From positions 7,541 through 71,540 of the forward strand of contig JBIPLJ010000017.1 in assembly GCA_044368415.1 (NCBI GenBank): 64,000 nt of DNA, read 5' to 3'. The position numbers and the translations under genes are program-made. The notes under the pieces were generated by a model. That model made no database searches and was not told where the DNA came from. It worked only from the letters and a program-made list of their open reading frames with translations. The stretch is from UBA4615 sp044368415. GTDB lineage: Bacteria; Pseudomonadota; Gammaproteobacteria; Burkholderiales; Burkholderiaceae_E. Positions 16,572 through 25,344 of the stretch are shown piece by piece. The first letter of the stretch is position 1. Every line of letters begins with the position of its first letter.

Positions 16572-17535
16572 CAGTCGGCGGCGTACGCCCGGTGCGCCGC
16601 TCGGTACCCGGCGCCTTCCCGTCCACGTCCCGCTCGCGCCGGTCCACCATCGCGCCGAGCACCCGCTCGGCCGCCGCTGCGGTCAGCCGCTCGCGGTCGA
16701 GCGAGGGGTTGTACTCGACCAGCTCCGCCGCGACGAATCGCGGGTCCCGCGCGAGGCCGTGCAGCGCGGCCGCCACCTCGGTCGTGCGCAGCCCGCGGAC
16801 CACCCGCGAGCCGGTGCCGGGCGCATCCAGCGGATCGAGCGCATCGAGATCAAAACTAACCCCCCAGCCGTCGGTGTCGCCACTCACGCGCGCGACCGCC
16901 TCGCGCATGCAGCCGGCGAAGCCACGGCGCACGACCTCGTCATGTGTCATCACCCGCACACCCAGCCGCTCGAGCAGCGCCGCCTCACCCGACTCCCAGC
17001 TACGCGGACCGATCAGTACCACGTCGGAGGGCCGCAGCTTCGGGGCGGGGTCGGCCACCCCGGTCAGCCCGGGCGAGCCGTGGCCGAGCAGCGCGGCGAT
17101 CGGCATGCCGTGCGGCATCTGGCTGGGCGAGGTCTCCGGCGTGTGGGCGTCCAGGTGCGCGTCGACCCAGACCAGCCCCAAGCGCCGCCCCGGCCCGTCA
17201 CGGCGCAGCGCGGCAACCACGCCGCTCCAGGTGCCGACCGCACACGAGTGATCGCCGCCGATCACCACCGGCAGGTGCCGCGCCCCGATCGAGGCCTCGA
17301 CCGCCGCGGCGAGCCGACCGGAGAACTCGCCGACCACTGCCATCGGGCCCTGCGGCATCAGCGCGAGGTCGGAGCCGACCACGGTGCCCCAGCGCACCGT
17401 CCGTCCGCGGGCGATCAGCCGCGCGCCCAGACCCCAGCGCCGCAGCGACGCCGGGCCCGCCCGAGTGCGGCGGTCGGGGGCCCCCTCGCCGATGGCGGCC
17501 CCGATGAGCTCGATCGGTCGCAGGGTCTCGGTCAT
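16555..17535 (-). CDS. rocF: Arginase
   Basis: A 326-residue ureohydrolase. All manganese-ligand motifs are present: GGDHS, DAHLDAH and SFDLDALDP. The spacing and the P-G-T/V-G-S-like segment after the last motif (DAPGTGSRVV) match arginases rather than agmatinases. It hydrolyses L-arginine to ornithine and urea in the cytoplasm. The ATG at 17535 precedes the conserved PIELIGAAIGEG strand. It is transcribed against its neighbours in an otherwise conserved ybeD-lipB block, so it is probably a later insertion. The C-terminal 25 residues are Arg/Pro-rich and unlikely to be structured. Confidence 0.88.
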   Translation of the reverse strand: MTETLRPIELIGAAIGEGAPDRRTRAGPASLRRWGLGARLIARGRTVRWGTVVGSDLALMPQGPMAVVGEFSGRLAAAVEASIGARHLPVVIGGDHSCAVGTWSGVVAALRRDGPGRRLGLVWVDAHLDAHTPETSPSQMPHGMPIAALLGHGSPGLTGVADPAPKLRPSDVVLIGPRSWESGEAALLERLGVRVMTHDEVVRRGFAGCMREAVARVSGDTDGWGVSFDLDALDPLDAPGTGSRVVRGLRTTEVAAALHGLARDPRFVAAELVEYNPSLDRERLTAAAAERVLGAMVDRRERDVDGKAPGTERRTGRTPPTATGRP

Positions 17536-17700
17536 CGTGCCCCTCCGGGCCGCGCCTGGCCCGTCCGGGTCGGAACCCCGCCCGCCGGGCTGGTCGGGAC
17601 GGGTTCGGACCCCCACCGACGGTACCATCGAACCGCCGCGGCGCCGTCCGATGCCCGGTCGGATGGCGCGACGACCGACGCCCGGAGCGCCGCCCGCCCG

Positions 17701-18345
17701 ATGCTGATCCGCCCCTACGTACCCGCCGACTACCTGCCGACGCTCGACGCGATGCGTGCCTTCACCGCGGCGCGCCGCGAGGACACGGCCGACGAGATCT
17801 GGCTGGTCGAGCATCCGCCGGTGTTCACGCAGGGCCTCGCTGGGAAAGCGGAGCATGTGCTCACCCCCGGCGGGATCCCCGTGATCAGGACTGAACGTGG
17901 CGGGCAGGTCACTTACCACGGGCCTGGGCAGGTCATCGCCTACACGCTCGTCGACCTGCGGCGGCGCCGCATGTTGGTCCGCGACATGGTCTGCCGCCTC
18001 GAGTCCGCGGCCATCGAGACCTGCGCCGTCTGGGGCGCGAGCGCGCTGCGCAAGCCCGGCGCGCCCGGCCTCTACCTCGCAGGCGCAGACGGTGCAGCGG
18101 GCCCGAAGCTCGCCTCGCTCGGCCTGAAGGTCAGCCGCGGCTGCACCTATCACGGCATCGCGCTGAACGTCGCGATGGACCTCGAGCCGTTTGAACGGAT
18201 CAACCCCTGCGGGTATGCTGGCCTAGAGGTGACCGACCTCGCCCGCGCCCGGGCAGGCCTATACCCGGCCGCCGACCCCGTTGATCCGGCGGCGGTCGCC
18301 CGCCATTTCGGCGACACCCTCGCCGCCCATATTGAACGACCATGA
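17701..18345 (+). CDS. lipB: Octanoyltransferase
   Basis: A 214-residue LipB. Characteristic are HPPVFTQG near residue 38, RGGQVTYHGPGQ near residue 62, and the catalytic lysine and cysteine in PKLASLGLKVSRGCTYHG around residues 138-155. It moves the octanoyl group from acyl carrier protein to lipoyl domains. The ATG at 17701 is preferred because the conserved region begins right after it. The stop overlaps the lipA start (ATGA), so the two lipoate genes are coupled. The upstream gap of 165 bases is shared with the divergent arginase gene. Confidence 0.93.
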   Translation: MLIRPYVPADYLPTLDAMRAFTAARREDTADEIWLVEHPPVFTQGLAGKAEHVLTPGGIPVIRTERGGQVTYHGPGQVIAYTLVDLRRRRMLVRDMVCRLESAAIETCAVWGASALRKPGAPGLYLAGADGAAGPKLASLGLKVSRGCTYHGIALNVAMDLEPFERINPCGYAGLEVTDLARARAGLYPAADPVDPAAVARHFGDTLAAHIERP

Positions 18346-19325
18346 CCGACTCCGCGACCCCCGAGTCCGCCGCTGCCGCCCCTTACGACGCCACCGCCAA
18401 GCAGAAGGGCGCCGGCAAGACCTCCCGGATTCCGATCAAGGTCGTGCCGTCGGCCGAGGTGCTGCGAAAGCCCGACTGGATCCGAGTGCGGGCCGCTGCC
18501 CCGGGCAGCCGCTTCCACGACATCAAGCGGATCCTGCGCGAGCATGCCCTGCACACGGTCTGCGAGGAAGCCTCCTGCCCGAACATCGGCGAGTGCTTCG
18601 GCAAGGGCACGGCGACCTTCATGATCATGGGGGACAAGTGCACAAGGCGCTGCCCGTTCTGCGACGTCGGCCACGGCCGCCCGGATCCGCTCGACACGAA
18701 CGAACCGGCGAACCTCGCCAAGACCATTGCCGCGCTGAAGCTCTTGTACGTCGTGATCACCTCGGTCGACCGGGACGACCTGCGCGACGGCGGCGCCCAG
18801 CACTTCGTCGACTGCATCCGCGAGGTCCGCGCGCAGTCGCCCGACACCCGGATCGAGGTGTTGGTGCCCGACTTCCGCGGCCGCCTCGACCGCGCGCTCG
18901 CCATCCTCGAGGCGGCGCCGCCTGACGTGATGAACCACAACCTCGAGACCGTGCCGCGCCTCTACAAGGAGGCGCGCCCCGGCTCCGACTACGGCCATTC
19001 GCTGAAGCTCCTGGCAGAGTTCAAGCAGCGGGTGCCAGGGGTGCCGACCAAGTCCGGAATCATGGTCGGGCTGGGTGAGACCGACGAGGAGATCGTCGAG
19101 ACGATGCGCGACATGCGCGCGCACAACATCGACATGATCACCGTCGGCCAGTACTTGGCGCCGACCAGCCACCACCTGCCGGTGCGGCGCTACGTGCATC
19201 CGGACGTGTTCGCGTCGTTCGAGAAGCAGGCGTATGAGTTAGGGTTCACTCATGCTGCGGTCGGCGCAATGGTTCGGTCCTCGTATCACGCGGATCAACA
19301 GGCCGCGGCAGCCGGGGTGGGCTGA
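18342..19325 (+). CDS. lipA: Lipoyl synthase
   Basis: A 327-residue radical SAM enzyme. The auxiliary cluster cysteines are in C-EEAS-C-PNIGE-C (CX4CX5C), and the radical SAM triad in CTRRCPFC (CX3CX2C). The C-terminal SSY motif that ligates the auxiliary cluster is present at SSYHADQQ. It inserts two sulfurs into octanoyl-lipoyl domains to complete lipoate. It overlaps lipB by four bases. Confidence 0.95.
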   Translation: MTDSATPESAAAAPYDATAKQKGAGKTSRIPIKVVPSAEVLRKPDWIRVRAAAPGSRFHDIKRILREHALHTVCEEASCPNIGECFGKGTATFMIMGDKCTRRCPFCDVGHGRPDPLDTNEPANLAKTIAALKLLYVVITSVDRDDLRDGGAQHFVDCIREVRAQSPDTRIEVLVPDFRGRLDRALAILEAAPPDVMNHNLETVPRLYKEARPGSDYGHSLKLLAEFKQRVPGVPTKSGIMVGLGETDEEIVETMRDMRAHNIDMITVGQYLAPTSHHLPVRRYVHPDVFASFEKQAYELGFTHAAVGAMVRSSYHADQQAAAAGVG

Positions 19326-19337
19326 GGCGCGCCGGAC

Positions 19338-19389
19338 GGTTGCCGGCTCCGGTTGCCGGCTCCGGTTGCCGGCTCCGGTGGCCGGCTCG
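19338..19389. repeat. 13-bp tandem repeat, four copies
   Basis: Three exact copies and one variant of GGTTGCCGGCTCC stand head to tail 12 bases after the lipA stop, before the end of the convergent TlpA-type gene. The unit is not a multiple of three and lies outside any gene I call. It may be a replication-slippage tract; no function is evident. Confidence 0.85.
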
Positions 19390-19425
19390 GGTGACAGGGT
19401 CAGGCGGCGGGCCCGCTCGAACGCC

Positions 19426-20004
19426 TCAAGTCGCCGGTCCCGGCAGCAGGGCCACCAGCTCGCGGCGCAGCGCCGTGAAGTCTGGCCGGCCCAGCCAGCG
19501 CCGCACGATGCGGCCGTCGGGCCCTGCCAGCCAAGTGATCGGAGTACCCTCCACGGCCCCCCAGGCGGCCACCGCCTCGCCCATCGGATCGAGCGCGACC
19601 GGGAACGGCAGCCGGCGGGTCGACGCGAAGTGCAGCACGTGGTCAGGCCGGTCGTAGGGCATGGCCACCGCCACCATCTCCAGCCCGCGCCCGCGGTAGG
19701 CCTCGTAGACCGAGACCAGCTCCGGCATCTCGGCCACGCAGACGGCGCAGCTCGTCGCCCAGAAGTTCACCAGCACCACCTTGCCCCGCAGCTCGAGCGG
19801 GCCGAGGCGCCGGCCGTCGATCAGCCGATAGTCCAGCGGCGGCAGGCTACGCGGGCCGGGCACGCGGGCCCACCGTGCCATGGCCCAGGCGCCCGCTCCG
19901 AGCGTCGCGGCGGCGGCCAGCCCGAGGCCGAGCGCGCGGCGCCGGCCGGCGGCCGGATCGGCGTCGGGCGGCACGGCCTGCAGAGGTGTCGGCGAGGCGG
20001 ACAT
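19426..20004 (-). CDS. TlpA-family thioredoxin-like protein
   Basis: A 192-residue membrane-anchored thioredoxin-fold protein. One membrane helix (RALGLGLAAAATLGAGAWAM, near residues 24-43) is followed by the TlpA/ResA core: RGKVVLVNFWATSCAVC with the redox pair in CAVC, and a cis-proline loop GTPITWL. It should act outside the inner membrane as a thiol reductant, for example in cytochrome c maturation or on a specific partner. The frame stays open to an ATG at 20136, which would add 44 residues encoding a (Val-Gln-Thr)5 repeat, so the true start is uncertain. It lies downstream of the M48 peptidase gene on the same strand. Confidence 0.82.
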   Translation of the reverse strand: MSASPTPLQAVPPDADPAAGRRRALGLGLAAAATLGAGAWAMARWARVPGPRSLPPLDYRLIDGRRLGPLELRGKVVLVNFWATSCAVCVAEMPELVSVYEAYRGRGLEMVAVAMPYDRPDHVLHFASTRRLPFPVALDPMGEAVAAWGAVEGTPITWLAGPDGRIVRRWLGRPDFTALRRELVALLPGPAT

Positions 20005-20020
20005 GGGGGAGCGGACGGGG

Positions 20021-20083
20021 ACGGTCTGGACGGTCTGGACGGTCTGGACGGTCTGGACGGTCTGGACGGTCGGGCCGGTCGGG
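20021..20083 (-). repeat. 9-bp tandem repeat upstream of the TlpA-type gene
   Basis: Five exact copies of ACGGTCTGG (plus strand, 20021-20065) continue into two degenerate copies ending at 20083. On the minus strand they keep the reading frame of the TlpA-type gene open and would encode Val-Gln-Thr repeats if translation began at 20136; otherwise they lie in its leader just before the start at 20004. Confidence 0.9.
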
Positions 20084-20168
20084 CCGGAGGCGCTGACGGA
20101 GCGGGAGATGCGTCGCCGGACCGCGGCCAGGGCCATGCCGACGACGCCCAGTGTAGCGGGCGGCGGTC

Positions 20169-22328
20169 TCAGGCGTCCGCGCCTGCCAGCACGTCAGCGG
20201 TCTGGTCGTCCCGGGGTCCGGCCCCTGCGGCATGCATCCCCCTCCAGACCGGACCCTGCGGCGGCAGACGCGGCGGCGGCGTGTCGATCGCCACGCAGAG
20301 CAGGTACAGGAAGTCGCGGGCCTCGTGGCCGGCATCGGGCGGCAGCAGCGAGACCAGCTGCAGCACGAGCAGCGGGCGCGCCAGCGGCGGTAGCAGCGCG
20401 GCGCCGCGCATCGCCTGCTCGAGCGACTCGATCGTGAGCGGACCGGCGGAGCCACCGATCGGTGCGAGCCCGAGCGCGCGGATCGCGGCGTTGGCGGCGC
20501 GGTCGGCCCGGGCCTCGCTGACGTGCGCGCAGTGCGCGAGCAGCGCGAACAACACGCGGATGCCGCGTGCGTCGAGCGGGTCGCCGGTTCCAGTGCGGCG
20601 CAACCCGCCCGCGCGCCGCGGCTCGAGCCGCAGCCTCAGGCGCAACAGCGCGACGTAGATCCATTCGGGGAGGGTGAGGCAGCCGTCGTGGTTGACGACG
20701 CCTCGCACCGTCGCCAGCAGCGACTCGCGCGCCGGGCGCGACAGCGGCTGCAGCCGCGCGACCGCGAGCTCCATCAGCGGCCAGCGCAGCCCCCGCAGCA
20801 TGTCGACCGGCACCGCGGCGACCGCGGCGCGCATCGACTCCTGGCGCTGCGCGGCGCAGGCCCAGCCCTCGTCCCAGCACGGCGCGGGCTGACCCGGCAC
20901 CCCGAGCAGGGCCGCCAACAGCGCCGCCGCACCGGCCGGCTCCCGGGTGGCCTGCACCAGCCGATCCGCCGCCGCGGCGTTAGCCGACGCGCCAGCCGGG
21001 TCGGCCGCGACGACCGGCGCAAACGCGACGACGTCCCCGGGGGAGGCGCCCGCCATGCCACCGGGGTGCGGACCGGCCAGCCCCGGCAGGGTGTCCGGCC
21101 ACAGCGCGCCCGGCGCCGGGCCGCCGGCGCCGGGTACTCGCGCGAACACGAGGGCTGAGGTCCCAGTCCGGGCGGTGACGAGCGCCATCGCCTGGTCCTC
21201 GTCGTCCAGCGCGGCGCCGGCGGACACCGCCAGCGATACAGCCGGCAGCTCGGGTTCCCGGCGCTCGGAGTCAGAGAGTTCGGGCGGCTCAACCGGCGCC
21301 ATGTCGCACCGATACAGCCTTCGCACCCGCTCGCGAAGCGGTGGATGGGTCTCGAACCAGCGGTCCGAAGCGACCCGCCCCACCAGCAGCAGGTGCGAGA
21401 CGTTCTGCCAGTACGGATGGCGCAGCGCGGCCGCACGCCCCGGGTCGCGCGGGGCCGCGCCGGCAGCCTCGGCCTCGCGGGCCAGCACCGCCGGCAGCCC
21501 GGCGACCTTGCGCAGTGCGCCGCCCAGCCCGTCGCGCTGCCGGGTGAAGGCGACGGCCTGCGCGTCGGCGAAGTACTCGCGCTGGCGCCCGACGCCCGCC
21601 TGGATCGCAAGCGCGGCCAGCTCGCCCAGCGCACCCACCGCCAGAACGATCGCGCCGGTCAGCGCCAGCGGCAGGGCGAGCACCGCGTGGAGCCCGCGAA
21701 TCGAACCGGCCGAGCGCAGCGCGCGCGACAGCATCGAGCGCCCGAATAGCGCCACCCACTGCAGGCCGTGGTTCATGCCGAGCAGCCGGGTGTTGAGTCG
21801 CGCGTCCCCGTTGACGATGTGCGAGACCTCGTGCGCGAGCACGCCCTCCAACTCGTCACGGCTGAGCCGCACGAGCGCGCCGCGCGTGACCACGACCACC
21901 GACTGGTTGCGGTCCATGCCCGCAGTCAGCGCGTTGATCGTCGGCTCGTCCTCGAGCACGAACGCGCGCGGCACACCGATGCGCGCTGCGATAGCGAGCT
22001 CCTCGAGCAGGTTCTGCAACCGACGGTGCAGCGGGTCGCCGAGCGTGTCCACCGCCACCGCACCGAGCCGCCGCGCGATCAGCGCGCCATCCTCCCTCAG
22101 GCGCGAGGTCTCGAGCCAGGCGCCGCCCACGATCAGCGCCAGCACGACACCGATGTTGACGGCATGGAAGCCGTGAGGCGGCTCGGTCGTCGCGCCGAAC
22201 AACACGTGCCAGGCGAGGGTGGCGAGCGCGTCGACGCCGATCACCACCGCGGCGCTCGCGAAGCCGTGGAGCCAGGTCAGCCGGCGCGCGGTGCGCTCGG
22301 CCTGCGCCTGCTGGCGGGCGAAGTTCAC
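20169..22328 (-). CDS. M48 family metallopeptidase with long C-terminal region
   Basis: A 719-residue membrane peptidase of the HtpX/Ste24 class. Two membrane helices occupy residues 22-42 and 58-72. The zinc site HEVSH is at 166-170 with the third ligand expected in REYFADAQAV. Beyond the roughly 350-residue peptidase domain lies another 360-residue soluble region rich in Ala and Arg, with no motif I recognise. The LemA gene is just upstream in the same direction, a pairing seen in many bacteria and consistent with joint membrane-protein quality control (inference). The active site faces the cytoplasm in HtpX. Confidence 0.88.
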   Translation of the reverse strand: MNFARQQAQAERTARRLTWLHGFASAAVVIGVDALATLAWHVLFGATTEPPHGFHAVNIGVVLALIVGGAWLETSRLREDGALIARRLGAVAVDTLGDPLHRRLQNLLEELAIAARIGVPRAFVLEDEPTINALTAGMDRNQSVVVVTRGALVRLSRDELEGVLAHEVSHIVNGDARLNTRLLGMNHGLQWVALFGRSMLSRALRSAGSIRGLHAVLALPLALTGAIVLAVGALGELAALAIQAGVGRQREYFADAQAVAFTRQRDGLGGALRKVAGLPAVLAREAEAAGAAPRDPGRAAALRHPYWQNVSHLLLVGRVASDRWFETHPPLRERVRRLYRCDMAPVEPPELSDSERREPELPAVSLAVSAGAALDDEDQAMALVTARTGTSALVFARVPGAGGPAPGALWPDTLPGLAGPHPGGMAGASPGDVVAFAPVVAADPAGASANAAAADRLVQATREPAGAAALLAALLGVPGQPAPCWDEGWACAAQRQESMRAAVAAVPVDMLRGLRWPLMELAVARLQPLSRPARESLLATVRGVVNHDGCLTLPEWIYVALLRLRLRLEPRRAGGLRRTGTGDPLDARGIRVLFALLAHCAHVSEARADRAANAAIRALGLAPIGGSAGPLTIESLEQAMRGAALLPPLARPLLVLQLVSLLPPDAGHEARDFLYLLCVAIDTPPPRLPPQGPVWRGMHAAGAGPRDDQTADVLAGADA

Positions 22329-22371
22329 CGGCTTCGGCCGGGGCGCGCCGCGGTCTCGAAGCGTGCCGGCA

Positions 22372-22965
22372 CTACAGGGTCACCGCGACCGGCTCCCGCT
22401 CGGCGACGCTGCGGGTCGATCGCAACAGGATCGCGGACCGGAACGAGAAGGACAATGCAACGAGGTTCTCGGGAAAGCGCTCGACGCCGTTGTTGTAGTC
22501 GGTCACCGAGTCGTTGTAGACTTGGCGCGCGGAGCCGATCCGGTTCTCGGTCGAGACCAGCTCCTCGATGAGGTGCGCGAGGGTCGCGTCGGCTTTGAGG
22601 TCGGGATGCGACTCGACGACCACGAAGAGCCGCCTGACCGCGCCGGACAGCACCGATTCAGCGGCATCGAGCCGCTCGATTGCATGGCCATCGGACCAGC
22701 GTGCCGCGGCCGAGGCGCGTGCCGAAGCCGCCCCCTGGCGGGCGGCGACGACCGACTCCAGCGTCTGGCGCTCGTGGGTCAGGTAGGTTCGGGCGACATC
22801 GACCAGCCCGGGTACCAGGTCGTGCCGACGCTTGAGCTGGACGTCGATCTGCGCGAACCCGTTGCGAAGCGCGTTGCGCAGGCCCACCAGCCGGTTGTAG
22901 GCCAGCACCACCCACACGAGGGGGACGGCGAAGACCAATAGGAGGGAGAGCAGACCGGCGGACAT
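22372..22965 (-). CDS. LemA family protein
   Basis: A 197-residue LemA-family protein: one N-terminal membrane helix (LLSLLLVFAVPLVWVVLAY), then the alpha-helical domain with the typical VGLRNALRNGFAQIDVQLKRR and RHDLVPGLVDVARTY segments, and the closing FPENLVALSFSF motif. The ATG at 22965 was chosen over one at 22995 because the membrane helix follows it at once. Function is unknown, but the gene commonly neighbours M48 peptidases, as here (43 bases upstream). Confidence 0.9.
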   Translation of the reverse strand: MSAGLLSLLLVFAVPLVWVVLAYNRLVGLRNALRNGFAQIDVQLKRRHDLVPGLVDVARTYLTHERQTLESVVAARQGAASARASAAARWSDGHAIERLDAAESVLSGAVRRLFVVVESHPDLKADATLAHLIEELVSTENRIGSARQVYNDSVTDYNNGVERFPENLVALSFSFRSAILLRSTRSVAEREPVAVTL

Positions 22966-23089
22966 CGTTGGCTCCCGAAGCGCGAGCGCGCGCATCGAAG
23001 CCCAAGACTAGCGAGTTCGCGGGGGGTGGCCGGCCCGTTCCGATTGACGGTCGCCGGCAACCGAAGCGAGGCGCCGCCGGCGCCGGCGC

Positions 23090-23698
23090 TCAGCGCGCGG
23101 TGATCCGCGCGAGCTCCTCGTCGCTGATGTACTCGTAGAGCGTGACCACGCGGCGCACGCCGCCGACGCCACTGGCGACGGTGGCATAGGCCGGCCCCTC
23201 GCGCTGCGTGAGCAGGCCCATCAGGTAGACCACGCCGTTCTCAGTGACCACCTTGACCGCGTTCGAGTTGAGCGCCTTCTGCTCCACGAACCCGGCCTTG
23301 ATCCGCGCGGTGATGGAGGTGTCGCTGGCCGTCGTGGAGAAGCTCACGCGGTTGATCGTCTCGAGCTCGTTGAAGACCTCGCGCACACCCGGCACCTGGC
23401 GCACCGCGCGCTCGGCGTCGAGTTTGGACGCCTCGTCGGGCACCTGTCCGGTGAGCAGCACCCGGCGGTTGTAGCTGGTGATCGCGACACCGCGGGCGCC
23501 CTTGATCGCGTCCGGCAGGCGATTGCCGGCTCGCAGCTCGATCTCGGTGTCCTCGGTCTGCGCGCCCACCGTGCGACGGTCGAGGGCGGCCATCGCGCCG
23601 ACGGCCATCCCGGTGGCCGCCAGGGGCAGGCAGCCGGTGGCGGCGAGCGTCGAGCCGAGCACAATGGTGACGACGGCGAGCCTACGGGTCGAGTGCAT
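23090..23698 (-). CDS. dolP: BON-domain outer-membrane lipoprotein (DolP/YraP-like)
   Basis: A 202-residue lipoprotein. The signal peptide ends in a lipobox LAATGC, with Cys22 as acylation site. Two BON domains follow (first around GARGVAITSYNRRVLLTGQVPDE, second around ITARIKAGF to NGVVYLMGLL), the layout of E. coli DolP, which stabilises the outer membrane. Its position beside yraN and lpoA supports this, although the diaA gene often found between yraN and dolP is absent. The start is the ATG at 23698 that begins the signal peptide; the frame runs further upstream without coding character. Confidence 0.85.
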   Translation of the reverse strand: MHSTRRLAVVTIVLGSTLAATGCLPLAATGMAVGAMAALDRRTVGAQTEDTEIELRAGNRLPDAIKGARGVAITSYNRRVLLTGQVPDEASKLDAERAVRQVPGVREVFNELETINRVSFSTTASDTSITARIKAGFVEQKALNSNAVKVVTENGVVYLMGLLTQREGPAYATVASGVGGVRRVVTLYEYISDEELARITAR

Positions 23699-23795
23699 GG
23701 ACGTTCTCCTCGTACGTCCCGCGCCAGGCGAGCTGCCCGAGGCCGAGACCGGCGCGATTATATCGAGGGCACAGCCGGGCCCTTTTGCGGCGCGC

Positions 23796-24155
23796 TCAGC
23801 CGGCCTCGAACGCGCCGCGGATCCAGTGCGGCTCGCCGGCTTCGAAGGCGACGACGTCGAAGCGGCAGGCCGGCCATCCCTGCTGACCGAAGCGCCTGAG
23901 CAGGTAGAGCTGCGCGGCGAGCGCGAGGCGCTGCTGCTTGCGCCAGCCGACGCTCGCGGCGGCGCCGCCGTAGCGCGCGTCGCGTCGGGCGCGGACCTCG
24001 ACGAACACCCAGTGCGCGCCGTCACGCATGACCAGGTCGATCTCGCCGCCGCGAAAGCGCACGTTGCGCGCCACCGGCACCAGTCCCTGACCGCCTAGGA
24101 AGGTCTCGGCACGCGCCTCGGCGTCGAAGCCCTCGCGCTGGCGCGGCGCGACCAC
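23796..24155 (-). CDS. yraN: YraN family (UPF0102) endonuclease-like protein
   Basis: A 119-residue UPF0102 protein with the restriction-endonuclease-like core: GGEIDLVMRDGAHWVFVEVRARRD holds the E-x-D and E-V-R residues of the nuclease fold. It is usually located between lpoA and diaA/dolP, as here. Biochemical function is not established. Its ATG is seven bases from the lpoA stop. Confidence 0.9.
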   Translation of the reverse strand: MVAPRQREGFDAEARAETFLGGQGLVPVARNVRFRGGEIDLVMRDGAHWVFVEVRARRDARYGGAAASVGWRKQQRLALAAQLYLLRRFGQQGWPACRFDVVAFEAGEPHWIRGAFEAG

Positions 24156-24162
24156 AGGCCAC

Positions 24163-25344
24163 TCAAGGCGTGGTGAGGGCCGTCGGCACGCCGGCGCGGT
24201 ACTCCGCCGTCACCGCGGTGCGCTCGATGCGCTGGCCGGCGAGCCGGTCGTAGCGCAGGCGACCGGTGACGCCGTCGAGCTCGAAGGCGGTGTCGCCGGC
24301 GAGCAGCTGGCGGCCGGCGCGGAAGGCATCGATGCCGAGCGCGTAGAGGCGCTGCATCTCGATGTTGTAGCCAGCAGGCACCTTGGGATAGGCCATGACC
24401 GCCGGGTTGTCCGGCTCGATGAGCCACGGCATGTCGAGCACCCGCATCCCGTCGAGCTCGGGCAGGCGCAGCGTCGCGCCGTTGCCGATGCTCGCGAGCG
24501 AGGTGCCCCAGACCGCGGTGTCCGCACCGAGCGCGCCGCGCAACACGCGGGCCTGCTCGGCGCCCATCGAGAGGAATGCGACGTCGGGCACCGGCTGCGC
24601 GAGGCGTGCGCGCAGGTCGCGCGAGGGCCGCGGCCCGGCGAACTCCACCACCTCACGCATCTCGCCGCCGAGCGAGAGCCAGGCATCGCGGAAGGCCTGC
24701 ACGCCCCGCCGCGCGAGCGGCGCGGCGACAGTGACGCCCACCGCGCGCGGCCGCCGCGAGCCCACGCGTTCGAGCACCTGCGCGAACGCGATCGCGGCGA
24801 CCTGTCGCGCCTCGGTCTCGATAGCCAGCCCGAAGAACGTCAGCCGTGCGGGCACCGGCGGAGTGCCCTCAGGCAGGTTCAGCGCAAGCGTGGGCATGGC
24901 GACGCCACCGAGCTCGAGCAGCGCCGCCGCACCGTTGCGGGTCACAGGCCCGAGCACCAGCGAGGCCTTGAGGTCCTGCAGCTCGGCCATCGCGACAGCG
25001 ATCTCGTCGGCCTGGTCGTCGACCTCGATCGCCTCGACCACGACGCCTGCGCCATCGCGGCCGTGCGCGGCCCGGACCCCGGCGAGCAGGGCGGCCGAGG
25101 CGCGCACGAACGGGCCGTCCTGGCGCGGCAGCAGAAGCCCGATGACGATGGCGCCCTCGCCGAAGCGCAGGTGCGGCCGGCGCGCGCCCGGATCGGCCGA
25201 GCGGGACGGTGCGGCGGACGGCTGCGAGGGCGCGGCGGAGGGTGACGGCACGGGCTCGTTTGCCCCGCCCTGCGCCGACACCCACAATGGCACCGCGACA
25301 CCCCCGAGCAGCACGACACGAACTACGGCGCGACGAGACGGCAT
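24163..25344 (-). CDS. lpoA: Penicillin-binding protein activator (LpoA/LppC family)
   Basis: A 393-residue exported protein of the LppC/LpoA family with a periplasmic-binding-like fold. A signal peptide (residues 1-25, ending VSAQGG) is followed by a Ser/Pro/Ala-rich linker to residue 55, then the core starting at IVIGLLLP. It lacks the long N-terminal TPR domain of the E. coli protein and shows no lipobox, as is common in betaproteobacteria. LpoA activates PBP1a in cell-wall synthesis. Its start codon overlaps that of the divergent rsmI gene by two bases, so its promoter must lie within rsmI. Confidence 0.82.
   Translation of the reverse strand: MPSRRAVVRVVLLGGVAVPLWVSAQGGANEPVPSPSAAPSQPSAAPSRSADPGARRPHLRFGEGAIVIGLLLPRQDGPFVRASAALLAGVRAAHGRDGAGVVVEAIEVDDQADEIAVAMAELQDLKASLVLGPVTRNGAAALLELGGVAMPTLALNLPEGTPPVPARLTFFGLAIETEARQVAAIAFAQVLERVGSRRPRAVGVTVAAPLARRGVQAFRDAWLSLGGEMREVVEFAGPRPSRDLRARLAQPVPDVAFLSMGAEQARVLRGALGADTAVWGTSLASIGNGATLRLPELDGMRVLDMPWLIEPDNPAVMAYPKVPAGYNIEMQRLYALGIDAFRAGRQLLAGDTAFELDGVTGRLRYDRLAGQRIERTAVTAEYRAGVPTALTTP

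Noticed and set aside
20021..20083. CRISPR-like array
   Set aside because: The 9-bp units are contiguous without spacers and are simple tandem repeats.
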